A stretch of 26,856 nucleotides of DNA from Fragilaria crotonensis (taxonomy: Eukaryota > Bacillariophyta > Fragilariophyceae > Fragilariales > Fragilariaceae), in NCBI GenBank assembly GCA_022925895.1, contig JAKSYS010000766.1, positions 1 to 26,856 of the forward strand, read 5' to 3'. Shown here piece after piece: positions 1-13,312 of this stretch. Both the position numbers and the translations under genes were made by a program. The notes beneath the pieces were generated by a model. That model had not been told where the DNA came from, did not search any database, and was given only the letters and a program-made list of their open reading frames with translations. The stretch's first letter is position 1. Every line of letters begins with the position of its first letter.

Positions 1-166
1 GGCAAAATATTTGTCCTACAAAAAAAGCTAGCGACATTTTTGTGCGACAAATGTTTTCAGTGATTCTTGTCGATTGCAAGCAACTGAAGGCAACGTTGTC
101 GCGAAGGTATCCAGAGCCCAGTTGTGCACCCAATCCTATTACTAGAACACACATCTGAAGCAGTAT

Positions 167-1030
167 ATGAAGGAGCGGAAGAATTGGAACGAAGATACAT
201 GGAACACAATCGATTTCGGAATGTTTGGACGACCCTGTCGCAAGCTGTCAACATCACACAGAGCATTTAACATGAAACTTGTTCATAATCAACTTCCACT
301 TGGCCTTCGACGACATCAACGATCAACCAGCAAGGACGAATCTCTAAAGAAGTGTCCCTGTTGTGGCATGGTCGACGAAGACGAACACCATTTGTTCCGA
401 TGCATCGCAAACCCATGTCAGGCGACAGGAATGACGCATCTACGACGAGATAAAGTGAGTGGAACTCATCCATTAAGAAAACTCCTGACGGAAGGTATCA
501 CGCACAGGGTGAACACCGGATCTTCCAATTTTCAGGTACGCATAACCGATTATCCACCCCATATGCGAGAAGCGGTTCGAACCATTACAACAGAGCAAGC
601 GGCGATTGGCTGGGAGAATGCCATCAAAGGGTTTTTAAGCAAATCTTGGATAGACATCGCATCGATGGAGTATGAGCATACACAAAAGTCGATCACAGAG
701 GGGGAAAGCCGCATGCGTCGGTGCATGGATGCATTGTTCAACTTTTCGCACGGTATATGGAAATCCAGTAACTCCGCACTCCACGAATCGGAAGAGGCTG
801 CAACCCAGCGAATGCGATCAGCGACGGCGGATACTATCATACATCTGCATTCACAGGCGGATCAAATATGCCATGACGATCGATACTTATGTGAGCTTCC
901 CCTCAAAAATATACTGAGGAGTTCTCCGTCAACTCAACGCCGATGGCTTAAAAGAATGCAGGACTCAAAGAAACTTCACACACGACTGGGTGAACGCCAA
1001 ACGCTGATAACGTCTTTTTCCGCCGATTGA
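167..1030 (+). mobile_element. Retroelement ORF fragment with zinc-finger-like motif (copy 1)
   Basis: This 287-codon open frame looks like the C-terminal part of a retroelement protein. A CPCC...H...C cluster lies at about residues 63-79 (CPCCGM, then HHLFRC), preceded by a KLVHNQLPLG stretch. That layout resembles the zinc-knuckle region after the reverse transcriptase in non-LTR elements, but no reverse transcriptase or nuclease domain is present in the window. An in-frame TAG at 143-145 interrupts a frame that otherwise stays open upstream, so the copy is probably dead. The last ~130 residues match a second copy at 3607-4095: GW-N-KG-L-K near the start, ALH in the middle, and RRWL plus RQTL at the end. 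The 3' flank is also shared and ends in a GTTTT repeat (about 1143-1165), as expected of target-primed insertion. The element class is inferred. Confidence 0.55.
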
Positions 1031-1165
1031 CCCACCGTCATAATCTTCGAATATTATTAGAGTAAAATACCTTGCGCTGCGGCGCCGGGTAGAGGTACAC
1101 ATTCGAGTCCGTGCGGTCTTGAAATGGTGAAAACCCAATAATTAGGTTTTGTTTTGTTTTGTTTT
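1031..1165 (+). repeat. 3' tail of retroelement copy 1
   Basis: The 13-mer atggtgaaaaccc at 1124-1136 lies 94 nt after the stop codon. The same 13-mer lies 90 nt after the stop of copy 2 (4185-4197). It is followed by an AT-rich stretch and a run of GTTTT units at about 1143-1165. I read this as the conserved 3' untranslated end of the element. Confidence 0.45.
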
Positions 1166-1620
1166 GCCTACTACTAGAACGCAAGCACTGCGTTCTCTGT
1201 AGGTTCTACAAACGGTGAGAAGTGCTTGTACAGCACCCCCATACAAGCATGGAATTTGTGATTTGCGAAGCGCACAACAACAACAACAACATCTTCTGTT
1301 GATTGCAACTCCTTTCAGGCATCAATGGCGAAAATATTGACCGTACTAGCTGCAGAGAAACAGTGTTTTTCATGTATGCTTATATCTGCGGATTTGGATG
1401 AGGATGCCCAAGTGTTGGCCCTTTCCTGCTTCTGCTGTGGGATACGAAAACAACGCTTGCAATCATGCGCATGGGATCCCATGCCTCTGATGCCTGACCA
1501 GCGGAAAGTGAAATACTAACTTTGAGGATGTGCCTACTGATGACCTTATTGGCTGCTGCTGGGTGTTTGACCCCTACCAAGCAAACTACTTCTTGTCATT
1601 AGTAGTAATCTACCTCCGAC
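1166..1620. other. No recognisable gene
   Basis: A 64-codon frame at 1325-1519 has no motif I recognise. There is a short CAA repeat near 1276-1290. Nothing else is supportable before the histone H3 remnant. Confidence 0.4.
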
Positions 1621-1625
1621 AACAG

Positions 1626-1980
1626 GCTCCTTCTTGTTGTAAGCACCAGCTTGCACCCACCAAGGCAGCTCGCAAGACTGCTTCTGCCACTGGAGGCATA
1701 ATGAAGCCTCACAAAGACTGTCCTGGAACCATTGCTCTGCATGAGATTTGTCATAACCAGAAGACTTCCGAACATTTGATCTGCAAGAAGGTTCCTTTTC
1801 AGTGTCTTGCCCGTGAGGTTGATCCTCAGGATTTCAAGTCTGACGTTTGCTTCCAACAACAATCTGCTCTCCTTGCCCTGCAGGCTAATTCCTTCTTGAG
1901 GAAGAAATAGCACAATGAATGGTTTCAGAGCAATATCGAATACAGTAATGTTTTCTCTCTGCACATCAACATTGCTGCTG
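1626..1980 (+). pseudogene. Decayed histone H3 pseudogene
   Basis: Translation in one frame (starting at 1626) follows canonical histone H3 from the APRKQL part of the tail to the end of the alpha-2 helix. Recognisable blocks are TKAARK, ATGG, KPH, PGT-AL-EI, QK--E-LI-K, PFQ-L-RE, QDFK-D and ALQ. An in-frame TAG at 1908-1910 ends the open frame (1530-1910), yet the same frame continues with weak H3 similarity (E-x-S-N...H at about 1940-1970). The start codon and first ~14 tail residues are missing. Of the eight H3 arginines between KPHR and DLRF, five read Cys, one His and one Lys, and only one is kept. Arg to Cys and Arg to His are single CpG transitions. The lost start, the internal stop and the loss of DNA-contacting arginines make function very unlikely. 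A diverged H3 variant is the less likely alternative. Confidence 0.8.
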
Positions 1981-2123
1981 TTAATGGACAATGCAATGAG
2001 CGAGCAACATCTTACGGAGTACGAGCTATTTGTATAAGAAAAACTCATTATGGGCAGTATGTTTGTGTGTTTTGGGCGATGTTCATCGTCGTGTAATGAC
2101 TGCTATTTTTTTAAATCCCCTTT

Positions 2124-2156
2124 TTTGTCGCATGCTAGGTTTTTTCATGCGACAAA
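2124..2156. repeat. Perfect 11-bp inverted repeat (hairpin)
   Basis: TTTGTCGCATG at 2124-2134 is exactly reversed and complemented at 2146-2156, with an 11-nt T-rich loop. It is not next to any identifiable gene. It could be a mobile-element end or a chance hairpin. Confidence 0.5.
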
Positions 2157-2502
2157 CTGGATCAAACTCTGTAAAAAATTGACGGAGTTCGTGATGTTGT
2201 AAATTTGTGAACATCATGATTGAGAAGCAATCGTCACAGCTTTAGGTGGTCTGTCAAAAGGACTACAGATTGCACTTTTCAGAATCAAATGCGAGTTGGT
2301 TGCTGTTCTGTTATGGCGTCGTAACTTTTTGTCGTCTTTTTTGTCGCACGTTTTTTTCACACTGGGGTTATTGTCATTTAAGGAATTGGTTGAAATTCCG
2401 GATTGCACAAAAAATGACCATTAACCCTTTTTAAATAAGACTCCTTACATACGTTGTTAAACTGTGATATTTGAAACCGTGGTATCACGTTGACACGACA
2501 AG

Positions 2503-2539
2503 ATCGGGCTGCTCCTCCAGAGCCCGAATGGTCTCTAGT
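2503..2539 (+). repeat. 37-bp interspersed repeat, copy A
   Basis: This copy begins atcgggctgc and ends gaatggtctctagt. Two further copies occur in the window, one inverted (22134-22170) and one direct (23748-23784), with only a few mismatches. The flanks of the three copies are unrelated. Confidence 0.7.
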
Positions 2540-2591
2540 AGTGGACTCAATCGTGAATGAAGAAAAAATCGCGCCGGCCGCTGACGTGTGC

Positions 2592-2985
2592 AAAAATTGC
2601 TTACAGTAAGACAAATTTGCTGACAGAATAGAATTGCATGAATAATTTGCTTAGTAGTCAGCGAAAAAATTGCTTACACAGAATCAAATTAGCTTTGTCA
2701 GCAAAAATTTTGTTTAGAGGATTGGCTTTGTTGTTAGCAGAACAATAGTATGTGTTGTCCTGGTCACGGGAATCCTCCATTAACGTTTTTCTTCAAGGGG
2801 TAATCTGCTGAATTGCTCATACAATTTGCTTTCGACAATCAAATTTTCTGAATTGCCGACCTTTGACACAATTTGCTTACGACAATCTGATTTGCTCACA
2901 GCAAAAAAATGCTGACACGATTTGCTGAAATTTAGAATTTGCTTACGGAATTTGCTGACAGAATGCAAGAATTACTGACAACAAT
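2592..2985. repeat. Degenerate TTTGCT-motif array
   Basis: A motif close to aatttgctnacagaat occurs roughly 15 times in about 400 bp at irregular spacing. Clear examples start near 2614, 2834, 2868, 2890, 2936 and 2950. Spacing and sequence are too variable for a fresh satellite. The middle (about 2740-2805) is motif-poor. No coding frame runs through it. Confidence 0.55.
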
Positions 2986-3590
2986 CAACCATGCCGGTTG
3001 TCAAAAGAATGCCACTCATTTTCTTTTATACTCTACTAGTAGTTTACTAATCTCTTCATACATATATCTTCACGAGTTTTACTGGGCAAGGCATTTCTTG
3101 TTGATGGAATGATGCAAGCAGGCACTGTGTCTCCTTTCTTGTGATGATGTATCTCTGCCTCTGACTTACCTGCTCACAGGAGGCGGTTGTGCTACAGTAG
3201 GATCTGGGTCATGGGCATCAATGGTGGTGAGTCATTTACTTAAGTCTTCCATCCAGATCTGATCACATAGTACATCCAGGAGTAGCTTTCATTGAGCTCT
3301 ACAAGAATGACTTGTCATCTTCTGAGACAACCAGAATAATTCCTTACTGAGGGGGGGGGGGGGGGGGCAGTGCTGGCATCCTCATAGATAAGAGATAGAG
3401 GACAGCTGAGGGGCGACGACAGTTCGGTTCACTGACCATAACCTCATAATGCAACCACTACTGAAAGGCGCAGAAGCTCGGTCCAGAGTCCCAAGTCCCG
3501 AGTCGAGACTCGAGACCCCTCCAGCACTGACTGTATAACTGATCGTACCACGCCGGTACCTGGTAAAAATCATAATCGAGGAGCAAACTT
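2986..3590. other. Spacer with a 17-base G run
   Basis: I see no gene. A homopolymer of 17 G lies at 3351-3367. The stretch ends where similarity to the second retroelement copy begins. Confidence 0.4.
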
Positions 3591-3606
3591 CTGACATTTC
3601 TCAAAA

Positions 3607-4095
3607 ATGGATACTCCATACTCCCCGACAATTTCTCAATTTCCGGCCCACTTCGGTCTTCTCCCAGAGGCGCTGTTGACTCAAGATCTTGTTGGCTGGA
3701 ATAATTCAATGAAAGGGTATCTTGCAAAACAGTGGGGAATTTTAGCACAACGCAACATGCACAGAGATACTCGGGATCCACGCAAAGGTGAGACAAGAAT
3801 GAAACAGATCATCAGCGCTCTAAGCGCTCACTCTCGAAGACTCTGGTTATCGCGAAATGAGGCTTTGCATTCCTTAGCTGAATCGGTGGAAATATCCTGC
3901 TATCACAGCAGGCCCCATTTCCTCCGCACTGGAGACCAACACTATTGTCCTCAACGACCACTGTCAAAGATCTTGGCTGGTCCTCCGGCTACTAGAAGAC
4001 GGCGGTGGCTTCGCAAAGAAGTTAAGAAATCTTCTGCCAAACTAAGAAAGGATGGGACAACTCGACAGACGTTGATGACAATTTTTTCGCAGTAA
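3607..4095 (+). mobile_element. Retroelement ORF fragment (copy 2, 5'-truncated)
   Basis: This 162-codon frame is a shorter paralogue of the fragment at 167-1030. Shared landmarks in order are F/Y-P-x-H, GW-N-S/A-x-KG-L-K, a Gly-Glu-x-Arg-Met block, ALHS/E, L-K-IL, RRWL and RQTLxTxFS before the stop. The Cys-rich zinc-knuckle half of copy 1 is absent, so this copy begins within the C-terminal third of the element. Its middle is several residues shorter than copy 1. The stop codon is at almost the same distance from the 3' 13-mer atggtgaaaaccc as in copy 1. 5' truncation is typical of LINE insertions; the class itself is inferred. Confidence 0.5.
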
Positions 4096-4215
4096 GTGAG
4101 TTTCGTCTTGAATAGCTAAATTTCTCGCGGGTGACCGCTGGAAAGTGGTACACAGTAAGCGACCTGCCGCCTGCCGGTCGGTACATGGTGAAAACCCTCA
4201 TAACTAGTTCACGTT
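4096..4215 (+). repeat. 3' tail of retroelement copy 2
   Basis: It carries the shared 13-mer at 4185-4197, then an AT-rich end (cataactag). Most of the rest of the flank has diverged from copy 1. Confidence 0.4.
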
Positions 4216-4828
4216 TTACGTTTAATCGTGGAGGAAAAATGCCCGATAATTGGTGATCATGACGATAAACATATGATTGTTGTACTACCTACTTCATACT
4301 ATAGGCGTTAGGGGCTACTGGGCGCATCAGGGAAGGCAAATTCTTGGTTTCCACATATTTGTTTTCAATCTTTTGTAAATATTTCTTTGGAAAATTCAAG
4401 AAGAATTTCCCCGTCTTTATTTAGAAATTTCTCAAGATTTCTTTTCACCGGAGAATATTTCTATTTAGAAAGTTTGCCAAAAACTCTTACACATGTTATG
4501 CGCCAGCTATAAATTTCAAATCTTCAGGCGCCAAATTTTCTGGGTGTCCTCACAACTTTACTGTTGTAATTATGTACTGTACCATTCTACAAGGCCACCG
4601 TGTTGGCATCTTCATCAACTGCTACATCAGTTTCATGTTGCTGCTGCATTAGATATCATCCTTGCAATGCTTTCCGATTGAAATCCTCCACGTGTTTCAT
4701 CTAGTTTCTTATCGGTGGGTTGTTGGTTATCTCTGTTAGAAAAGGTAGGTGCAATTTCAAATCTTACGGCCCAAATCGTGCCTTACCTTTGACTATGTTC
4801 TTAATTGTTTTGATCCCATTGTTTCTGA
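4216..4828. other. AT-rich spacer, no gene recognised
   Basis: Short frames occur (for example 4493-4681), but none has a recognisable motif. The word aatttcaaatctt occurs near 4512 and again near 4752, suggesting a short local duplication. Confidence 0.35.
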
Positions 4829-5311
4829 TGTCAAAATAGGGAAGTACTCCAGTATGTCTTATGTCGAAACACTGGCAGCTCCGGGTGCACCTTTTATAAA
4901 TTCTATTGGAAGGTCCGGTCTAAGCACATTCCAGCCGTTATTTGTGATACTGTAGCTAGCGCGCGGGCGCCTGCCGTCCTCCGATTGGCGGAACGCAAGA
5001 ATTTTAACCATCGTCTTGATCCAATTTTTTTTGTCAAACCTGGTGATCGCAAAATGAGATTTGGGCACACCCATTTAATGTGGTGCTACAGTAATAGCTT
5101 AAACAAATCTTTCCATTATGATGTCATGTTTACCATGTGTGTTGGTGAGACAGCAGGCCTGATCACAGCATTGGCAGAATTTCCATCAAAAAGTGTCAGT
5201 TGTGTACATGCAAACTACTATAGCACTGTCAGGGTAGACACCAGCATTTCAGGACCTTCAGGGTCTGAATGTGCTGTAGTAGCCTCCTCATGGGCTAGCC
5301 TACTAAATTAA
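4829..5311 (+). pseudogene. Long open frame without clear start, unknown
   Basis: The frame stays open for 160 codons between a TGA at 4826-4828 and the stop at 5309-5311, but the first ATG comes only near 5053. I do not recognise the product. The composition looks protein-like (for example RSKHIPAVICDTVASARAP and FFVKPGDRKMRFGH). The lack of an early Met suggests the 3' part of a broken gene or mobile element, or an exon whose upstream part I cannot find. A chance open frame is possible. Confidence 0.25.
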
Positions 5312-6263
5312 AGGTGTTGTCGTGCTATGGTGACAGCCTTTACTTTAATAAGTTCACGTTTACGTTTAACACTGGCATGACAATCAAACCTGATCCAATC
5401 TGTGCTAGTCTGGGAATGGTGGTGTATTGCCTAGTAGCAGCAGCAGAACCAACAAGCAAGTTGCCGAATACGATGACCAGACACATAAAGAGGCATGTGA
5501 AGTGAGAAGCAAGGCAATTGAAGGAGATTTATTGCCACCATAAAACGCATTAGTGCCAGTCGTTAGCTGTCACCAGGAATTGATGATTGATCGATGCAAA
5601 TGTTTTCAAAGAAAGTTGCGGCCAGGATAAGCATTGTGCTCCAAGTGGAATGCATTTGATTTGAACGCATTTTAGAACCTGTTCATAAATAAATCCGGAT
5701 ATTCCATGACAATAGCTGCAACATGACTCAATGTGGTAGGAGTGCCCATTCATGTGAGCCGAATGTCTCATAAATTGACATCATAAGAACAGCACATGCT
5801 TATAAATACTAGATTTCATGTGGACTAAAATCTTGCTCGCTAACTCTCTGATTTCATTCTGATTCACTTTTAGAAGTACTGAGTACTTTGTCATGCTTGT
5901 AACTAACTACAATCTACACCAAGTACTCCGAGTAAAAGCAAGCTTAGTTGCGTAGTGTCGTCTTGGGCTGGATGCTGGAGGCTACATGCGACTACGTATA
6001 CGACTAGTAAAGCGCATCTATTAGCGACCATCTGATGCCATGGAAGATCCGACAAATGAGGGTTTCAAAGTTGAGAGAAAATAGCTAAATAAATCTCAAG
6101 GATCATGCAAAATCATTTCTCAGTCCTGGTCCGCGGCATGTCTTTCCCTCACGATTTCGAAGTTTCTCCAGGACCTTACCCCTAACGACAGCTGTTATCG
6201 CAGGAACACTTTCGAACAAATTGAATTTCCGAATCTCCTGCCATTTTTCTTGACGCCGCAATC
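5312..6263. other. Intergenic region and transketolase upstream region
   Basis: I see no convincing gene. The last part must contain the transketolase promoter and 5' leader. A stop at 6222-6224 in frame with the transketolase start makes the ATG at 6264 the first possible one. No core promoter element stands out. Confidence 0.35.
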
Positions 6264-8587
6264 ATGTCGCATCCAAGCAGAGCTTCACATGATCCGAAAG
6301 GGTCCAATGTCATGAATGATACCTACCAGAAGATTGAGAACACAGTGGTTGATACCATTCGTTGCCTTTCGATGGATGCAGTTCAGAAAGCAAACTCGGG
6401 ACATCCTGGAACTCCGTAAGCGTGAAGTAGTGCCTTTTGGTTCCTCGTTAAGAGTACTTTGACTGTCAACTAACTGAGCCCTATATCTTTGTGTTTATCT
6501 ATAGAATGGCAATGGCACCGGTCGCATACACCATTTGGTCCAAATTCCTTCGCTTCGATCCAGAAGATCCCATATGGCCAAATCGTGACAGATTTGTCCT
6601 CTCCATGGGTCATGCCTCGATGCTCCTGTACTCGACCCTCCATTTGGCGGGAGTTAAGGAAGTTGCTGGAAACTACACCATTGGAGATCGCGATTCTGTC
6701 ACCATGGAAGACATCAAATCCTTTCGCCAGCTCCATTCTCGATGTGCTGGGCACCCAGAGTACGTAGTCACTCAAACCTCATGTAATCAGGAAGTGATAC
6801 CAGTCAGAAGTACGTCTTTCTCACCATGAACGCGCAACTACGACAGATATCACTGGACTTCAGGTGTCGAAACCACTACTGGTCCACTTGGAAACGGAGT
6901 CGCGACTTCGGTCGGAATGGCCATTGCCAGCAAGTTCCTCGGCGCCACGTACAACAAACCTGGATATGAGCTCTTTGATTTCAATGTATATGCCTTGGCT
7001 GGTGATGGATGTTACCAAGAAGGAATATCTCATGAGGCTGCCTCTATTGCCGGTCACTTGCAGCTTGACAATCTTTGCTGGATTTGGGACAACAACCACA
7101 TCACCATCGAGGGCAACACTGCTTGGTCATTCAGTGAGGATGTTGCCACTCGGTTTGTCGCATACGGTTGGAATGTTACTCGCGTGGTGGATGCCAACGA
7201 TTTGCAGAGACTTCATCACGCCTTTGAGGTTGCTCGCCAGGAATCGAAGCGTCCGACACTGGTTGTTGTCGACTCGCACATTGCGTGGGGTTCGCCCAAC
7301 AAGCAAGACACCCATGGAGCTCATGGTGCACCGCTTGGAGATGCTGAAATTGCCGCCACCAAGACGTTTTATGGTATGCCCCCGGACAAGACATTCCATG
7401 TCCCAGATGGCGTGTATGAGCACTTCCGATCTCAGCTCAAGGCTAATGGTGGCGCCAAGCGTCTCGCCTGGCAGGAAATGTTTGTCGCATACAAGCAAGA
7501 GTACCCTGAGCTAGCTCATCAGATTGAGATGATGCATGCACGAGAGATGCCAGCAAACTGGGACTCGAACCTTCCAATTTTTCCTGCCGACCCCAAGGGC
7601 ATGGCGTCCCGCGAATCGAACGGCAAAATCATGCAGTTCGTCGCGGATGCTGTTCCATTCATGTTGGGTGGTTCCGCAGATCTTGCTCCGTCCACACTTA
7701 CTAGGTTGATTGATCCCAAGTTTGGAGACTTTATGCCCCCGTCGTCAGGATGGGGCAACTACGGCGGCCGTAACTTCCACTTTGGAATCCGTGAACATGC
7801 CATGGGTGCGATTGCCAATGGCATGACCTTATCCAAGCTCCGCGCCTTCACTTCTGGCTTCTTTGTCTTTGCCGACTACATGAAGCCGGTACTGCGTCTT
7901 TCTGCCTTGATGGAAATACCCGTGTGTTGGATCTTCACTCACGACTCCATTGGCGTCGGCGAAGATGGGCCAACGCATCAGCCCATTGAACACTTGGCCA
8001 TGCTCCGCTCGATTCCTGGTCTCGTCGTCTTCCGACCAGGCGATGCCAACGAGAACGTGGAGGCATGGCGTTGGATCATGAATCAAAAGCACACCCCATC
8101 TGCCCTGGTGCTGTCACGTCAGCCGATTCCCACCCTCGATCGTACCGTGTTTGCTGCCGCGAGCGGTACGCAAATGGGGGCCTACGTTCTTAAATGCTGG
8201 ACCGATGGCAACCCTGATGTTATATTGATTGCCACTGGGTCGGAGGTGCCACTCATTGTTGCTGCCTTTGATTTGTTATTGGCCAGGGGCATCAAGCCGC
8301 GCATTGTGTCCATGCCTTCCATGAATCTCTTTGAACGTCAATCTCAAGAATACAAGGATTCGGTCCTTCCTCCTCACGTTCGGGCCCGTGTGGCTGTCGA
8401 ATTCGCGGGCGACTTTGGTTGGTTCAAATATGTAGGATTAGATGGGCAGTTTGTCGGCATGAACACCTTTGGCGAATCCGCACCGCTGCAGCGATTGTTG
8501 GAAAAATTCAACTTTACACCAGAGCGTATTGCCGACGTGGCCATGAGTGTCTATACGAAACAGCAACAGCATCAGCAACGCGCTTAA
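6264..8587 (+). CDS. TKL: Transketolase (three exons)
   Basis: Transketolase moves two-carbon ketol units between sugar phosphates, using thiamine diphosphate and a divalent metal, in the pentose phosphate pathway or Calvin cycle. Exons 6264-6415, 6505-6759 and 6847-8587 join to 715 residues. His47 lies in the SGHPGT motif, which continues as MAMAPV across the first splice. GHPE and TSGVETTTGPLGNG are joined across the second. The cofactor motif GDG (188-190) is followed 27 residues later by NN (218-219). The catalytic Glu is Glu452 in GIREHAM, and GEDGPTHQP lies at 507-515. The N-terminus (MSHPSRASHD) has no signal peptide or ASAFAP motif, which suggests a cytosolic enzyme; that is an inference. 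The Gln/His-rich C-terminal tail is unusual. The gene converges with the minus-strand gene at 8752, leaving a 164-bp gap. Confidence 0.95.
6416..6504 (+). other. Transketolase intron 1
   Basis: An 89-nt GT-AG intron (gtaagc...tatag) splits the proline codon of the SGHPGTP motif. Removing it restores the conserved reading SGHPGTP-MAMAPV. Confidence 0.92.
6760..6846 (+). other. Transketolase intron 2
   Basis: An 87-nt GT-AG intron (gtacgt...gacag) splits the glutamate codon of GHPE. Joining 6759 to 6847 gives GHPE-YHWTSGVETTTG, the same spacing as in bacterial transketolase. A donor at 6764 would break the frame with this acceptor. Confidence 0.88.
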
Positions 8588-8751
8588 TTGAGCCGTGGCT
8601 TGATGCGAGGAGGGTGAAGGAAGTGTGTTTAGTCAAGTAGAGTGTTATAAATCAGCGAAACGGTTGAATTGTCAAACTTGTAGGACGTGTTCAGATGTCG
8701 TTCTTGCTGCGTAATCATTCAGTGGATCCAGTCAAATCATCCGCTCGTACT

Positions 8752-10218
8752 TCAACATTTGAATGGTGGCGGCAAGCCCTCCAGGGGTTGTATGCCTGTG
8801 GGAGTGAATTCATAATTCGGCAGTCCTCGGTAGTGTCGTATTTTCCACACCGACATGCTCCAACTTGAGACTCGCGTACCAATAAAGACATTGGCCTGGC
8901 AGGCCAATTCCATATTGACAACCGACGCCAGTAGTGTTAGCATGCAATGATTAATTCGATGTTCGAGGGATGCTTCACCTGCGGTCCAGACTCGTAACTG
9001 CGAACCATCAGGGTTAGCCATGCCGTCCTGAAAGAGCGTTTGGAGGAGTTGTACATTTTCGGTATGATCCTTATACCATGATTCACTGGGACGTTGACGT
9101 TCCAACATTTGAGGCATGGCCACGGCCACAAACAGTTGCTGAAATTGAGCAAACGCGGGATAATGTGTCACATGATGTAATATTTCTTGCAGACGACGAA
9201 CTTTACCAACTTGACAATAACGATAGTGCAACATTTCTGGTTCAATTCGTGGATGGAGCGCCATGTAGGGTTCCGTCGGTTTCAGAGAATTGACCAATTC
9301 TTGAACCGCTGAAGAGGGTGTCATGCTCATGAGAATCCATTCCTCCAATTGCTGTAACGATATGGAAACGCCATCTTTTTGTCGCTCCAACATGAGTCCA
9401 TATTTGTCATGCTTACGATAGTAGTCCCACAAATTTCCTGGTTGATTTGGGCGGGCTCCACCAGCAGGATAGGGAGCCGTCATGGATGTCAGCTCTGGGA
9501 CAAAGGTTGTGTACTGCGACGATTGGTACCATGCAATAACCGTCGGGCAGGTACCATAAAACATGGTTGTTTTTGGGTTCCACTGGGAATGTTCCTTGGG
9601 AGAATAGGATACTAATTTCGGAAGATTTGGATTCGCATTCCATGTATCAACGTCAAATAATAATTGAAATGGGATCCCATTGTGGGATGATCTCATACTC
9701 CACTTGACACTTTCCAACAGTATCGTTTGATTTGCGGACAGTGCCATGGCGACAAGTGCCACAAAACTCATGTACTGCTTGCGATAACCACCCTTGAGGA
9801 CTGGCAGTGCCATTGCGAGTGATGGTTCCAGAGGTGGTACCTTCTGTACCTTTGGCTTTTGTTCTGCCTTGTGTCGAGAACATCTTCGTACCAAATCAAT
9901 GCACCACAATCCTTCCATCACCTCTGTTTGTTGTGTTGTATTGGAATGTGTACTTGTATATCTTGATGCTGCGATTTTCTGGTCATCCGAATGCATGAGA
10001 AAGCCGTCCAATATCTTTGAATCAACATTGCTGACAGACTTTGCTGAAAGAGAATGCAACCAGGATCGTTTGCGCATGGAAATCTGCAAGGCGATTGCAA
10101 TTACGAGTAATATGACAATCACAAGTTGAATCTTCGTCTTGAGATTTCGAATCGATGCAACCGCCATGATGATTGTCAATGTCTTTACTACAAGTACTTT
10201 GCAAGTGCTGATGCTCAC
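8752..10218 (-). CDS. Type II membrane protein, O-fucosyltransferase-like
   Basis: This single-exon gene encodes 488 residues. A short basic N-terminus is followed by one hydrophobic segment at about 30-46 and no cleavage site, the layout of a Golgi or ER type II glycosyltransferase. The lumenal part contains LHPRIEPEM at 321-329, like the His-x-Arg-x-Glu-x-Asp/Glu-Met motif of O-fucosyltransferase-type GT-B enzymes. Near the end is VFIGTRVSSWS (444-454), resembling their donor-site F-x-G-x-x-S-S segment. It ends in a Pro-rich GLPPPFKC. A second Met at residue 18 (10165-10167) is an alternative start that keeps the membrane anchor. It is divergent from phytoene desaturase across ~1 kb. The glycosyltransferase call rests on motifs only; the donor and acceptor are unknown. 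Confidence 0.75.
   Translation of the reverse strand: MSISTCKVLVVKTLTIIMAVASIRNLKTKIQLVIVILLVIAIALQISMRKRSWLHSLSAKSVSNVDSKILDGFLMHSDDQKIAASRYTSTHSNTTQQTEVMEGLWCIDLVRRCSRHKAEQKPKVQKVPPLEPSLAMALPVLKGGYRKQYMSFVALVAMALSANQTILLESVKWSMRSSHNGIPFQLLFDVDTWNANPNLPKLVSYSPKEHSQWNPKTTMFYGTCPTVIAWYQSSQYTTFVPELTSMTAPYPAGGARPNQPGNLWDYYRKHDKYGLMLERQKDGVSISLQQLEEWILMSMTPSSAVQELVNSLKPTEPYMALHPRIEPEMLHYRYCQVGKVRRLQEILHHVTHYPAFAQFQQLFVAVAMPQMLERQRPSESWYKDHTENVQLLQTLFQDGMANPDGSQLRVWTAGEASLEHRINHCMLTLLASVVNMELACQANVFIGTRVSSWSMSVWKIRHYRGLPNYEFTPTGIQPLEGLPPPFKC

Positions 10219-13312
<3,094 letters not shown>

Larger units (their letters stand above)
1990..2590. other. AT-rich spacer, no gene seen
   Basis: There is no convincing coding frame here. 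The stretch holds a perfect 11-bp inverted repeat (2124-2156), T-rich runs next to TTTGTCGCA words (2124, 2338) and one copy of a 37-bp interspersed repeat (2503-2539). Confidence 0.4.

Noticed and set aside
1095-1120. B-box-like word attcgagtcc suggesting a tRNA or tRNA-derived SINE
   Set aside because: I could not fold a cloverleaf around it, and the stretch sits in the shared 3' tail of the retroelement.
1530-1910. An active divergent histone H3 variant such as a centromeric H3
   Set aside because: The frame lacks the H3 start, stops before the end of the histone fold, and has lost most arginines through CpG-type changes.
6917-8587. Transketolase as a 556-residue single-exon protein
   Set aside because: This start would lose the SGHPGT and TTGPLGNG cofactor motifs, which are found in two upstream exons with clean GT-AG borders.
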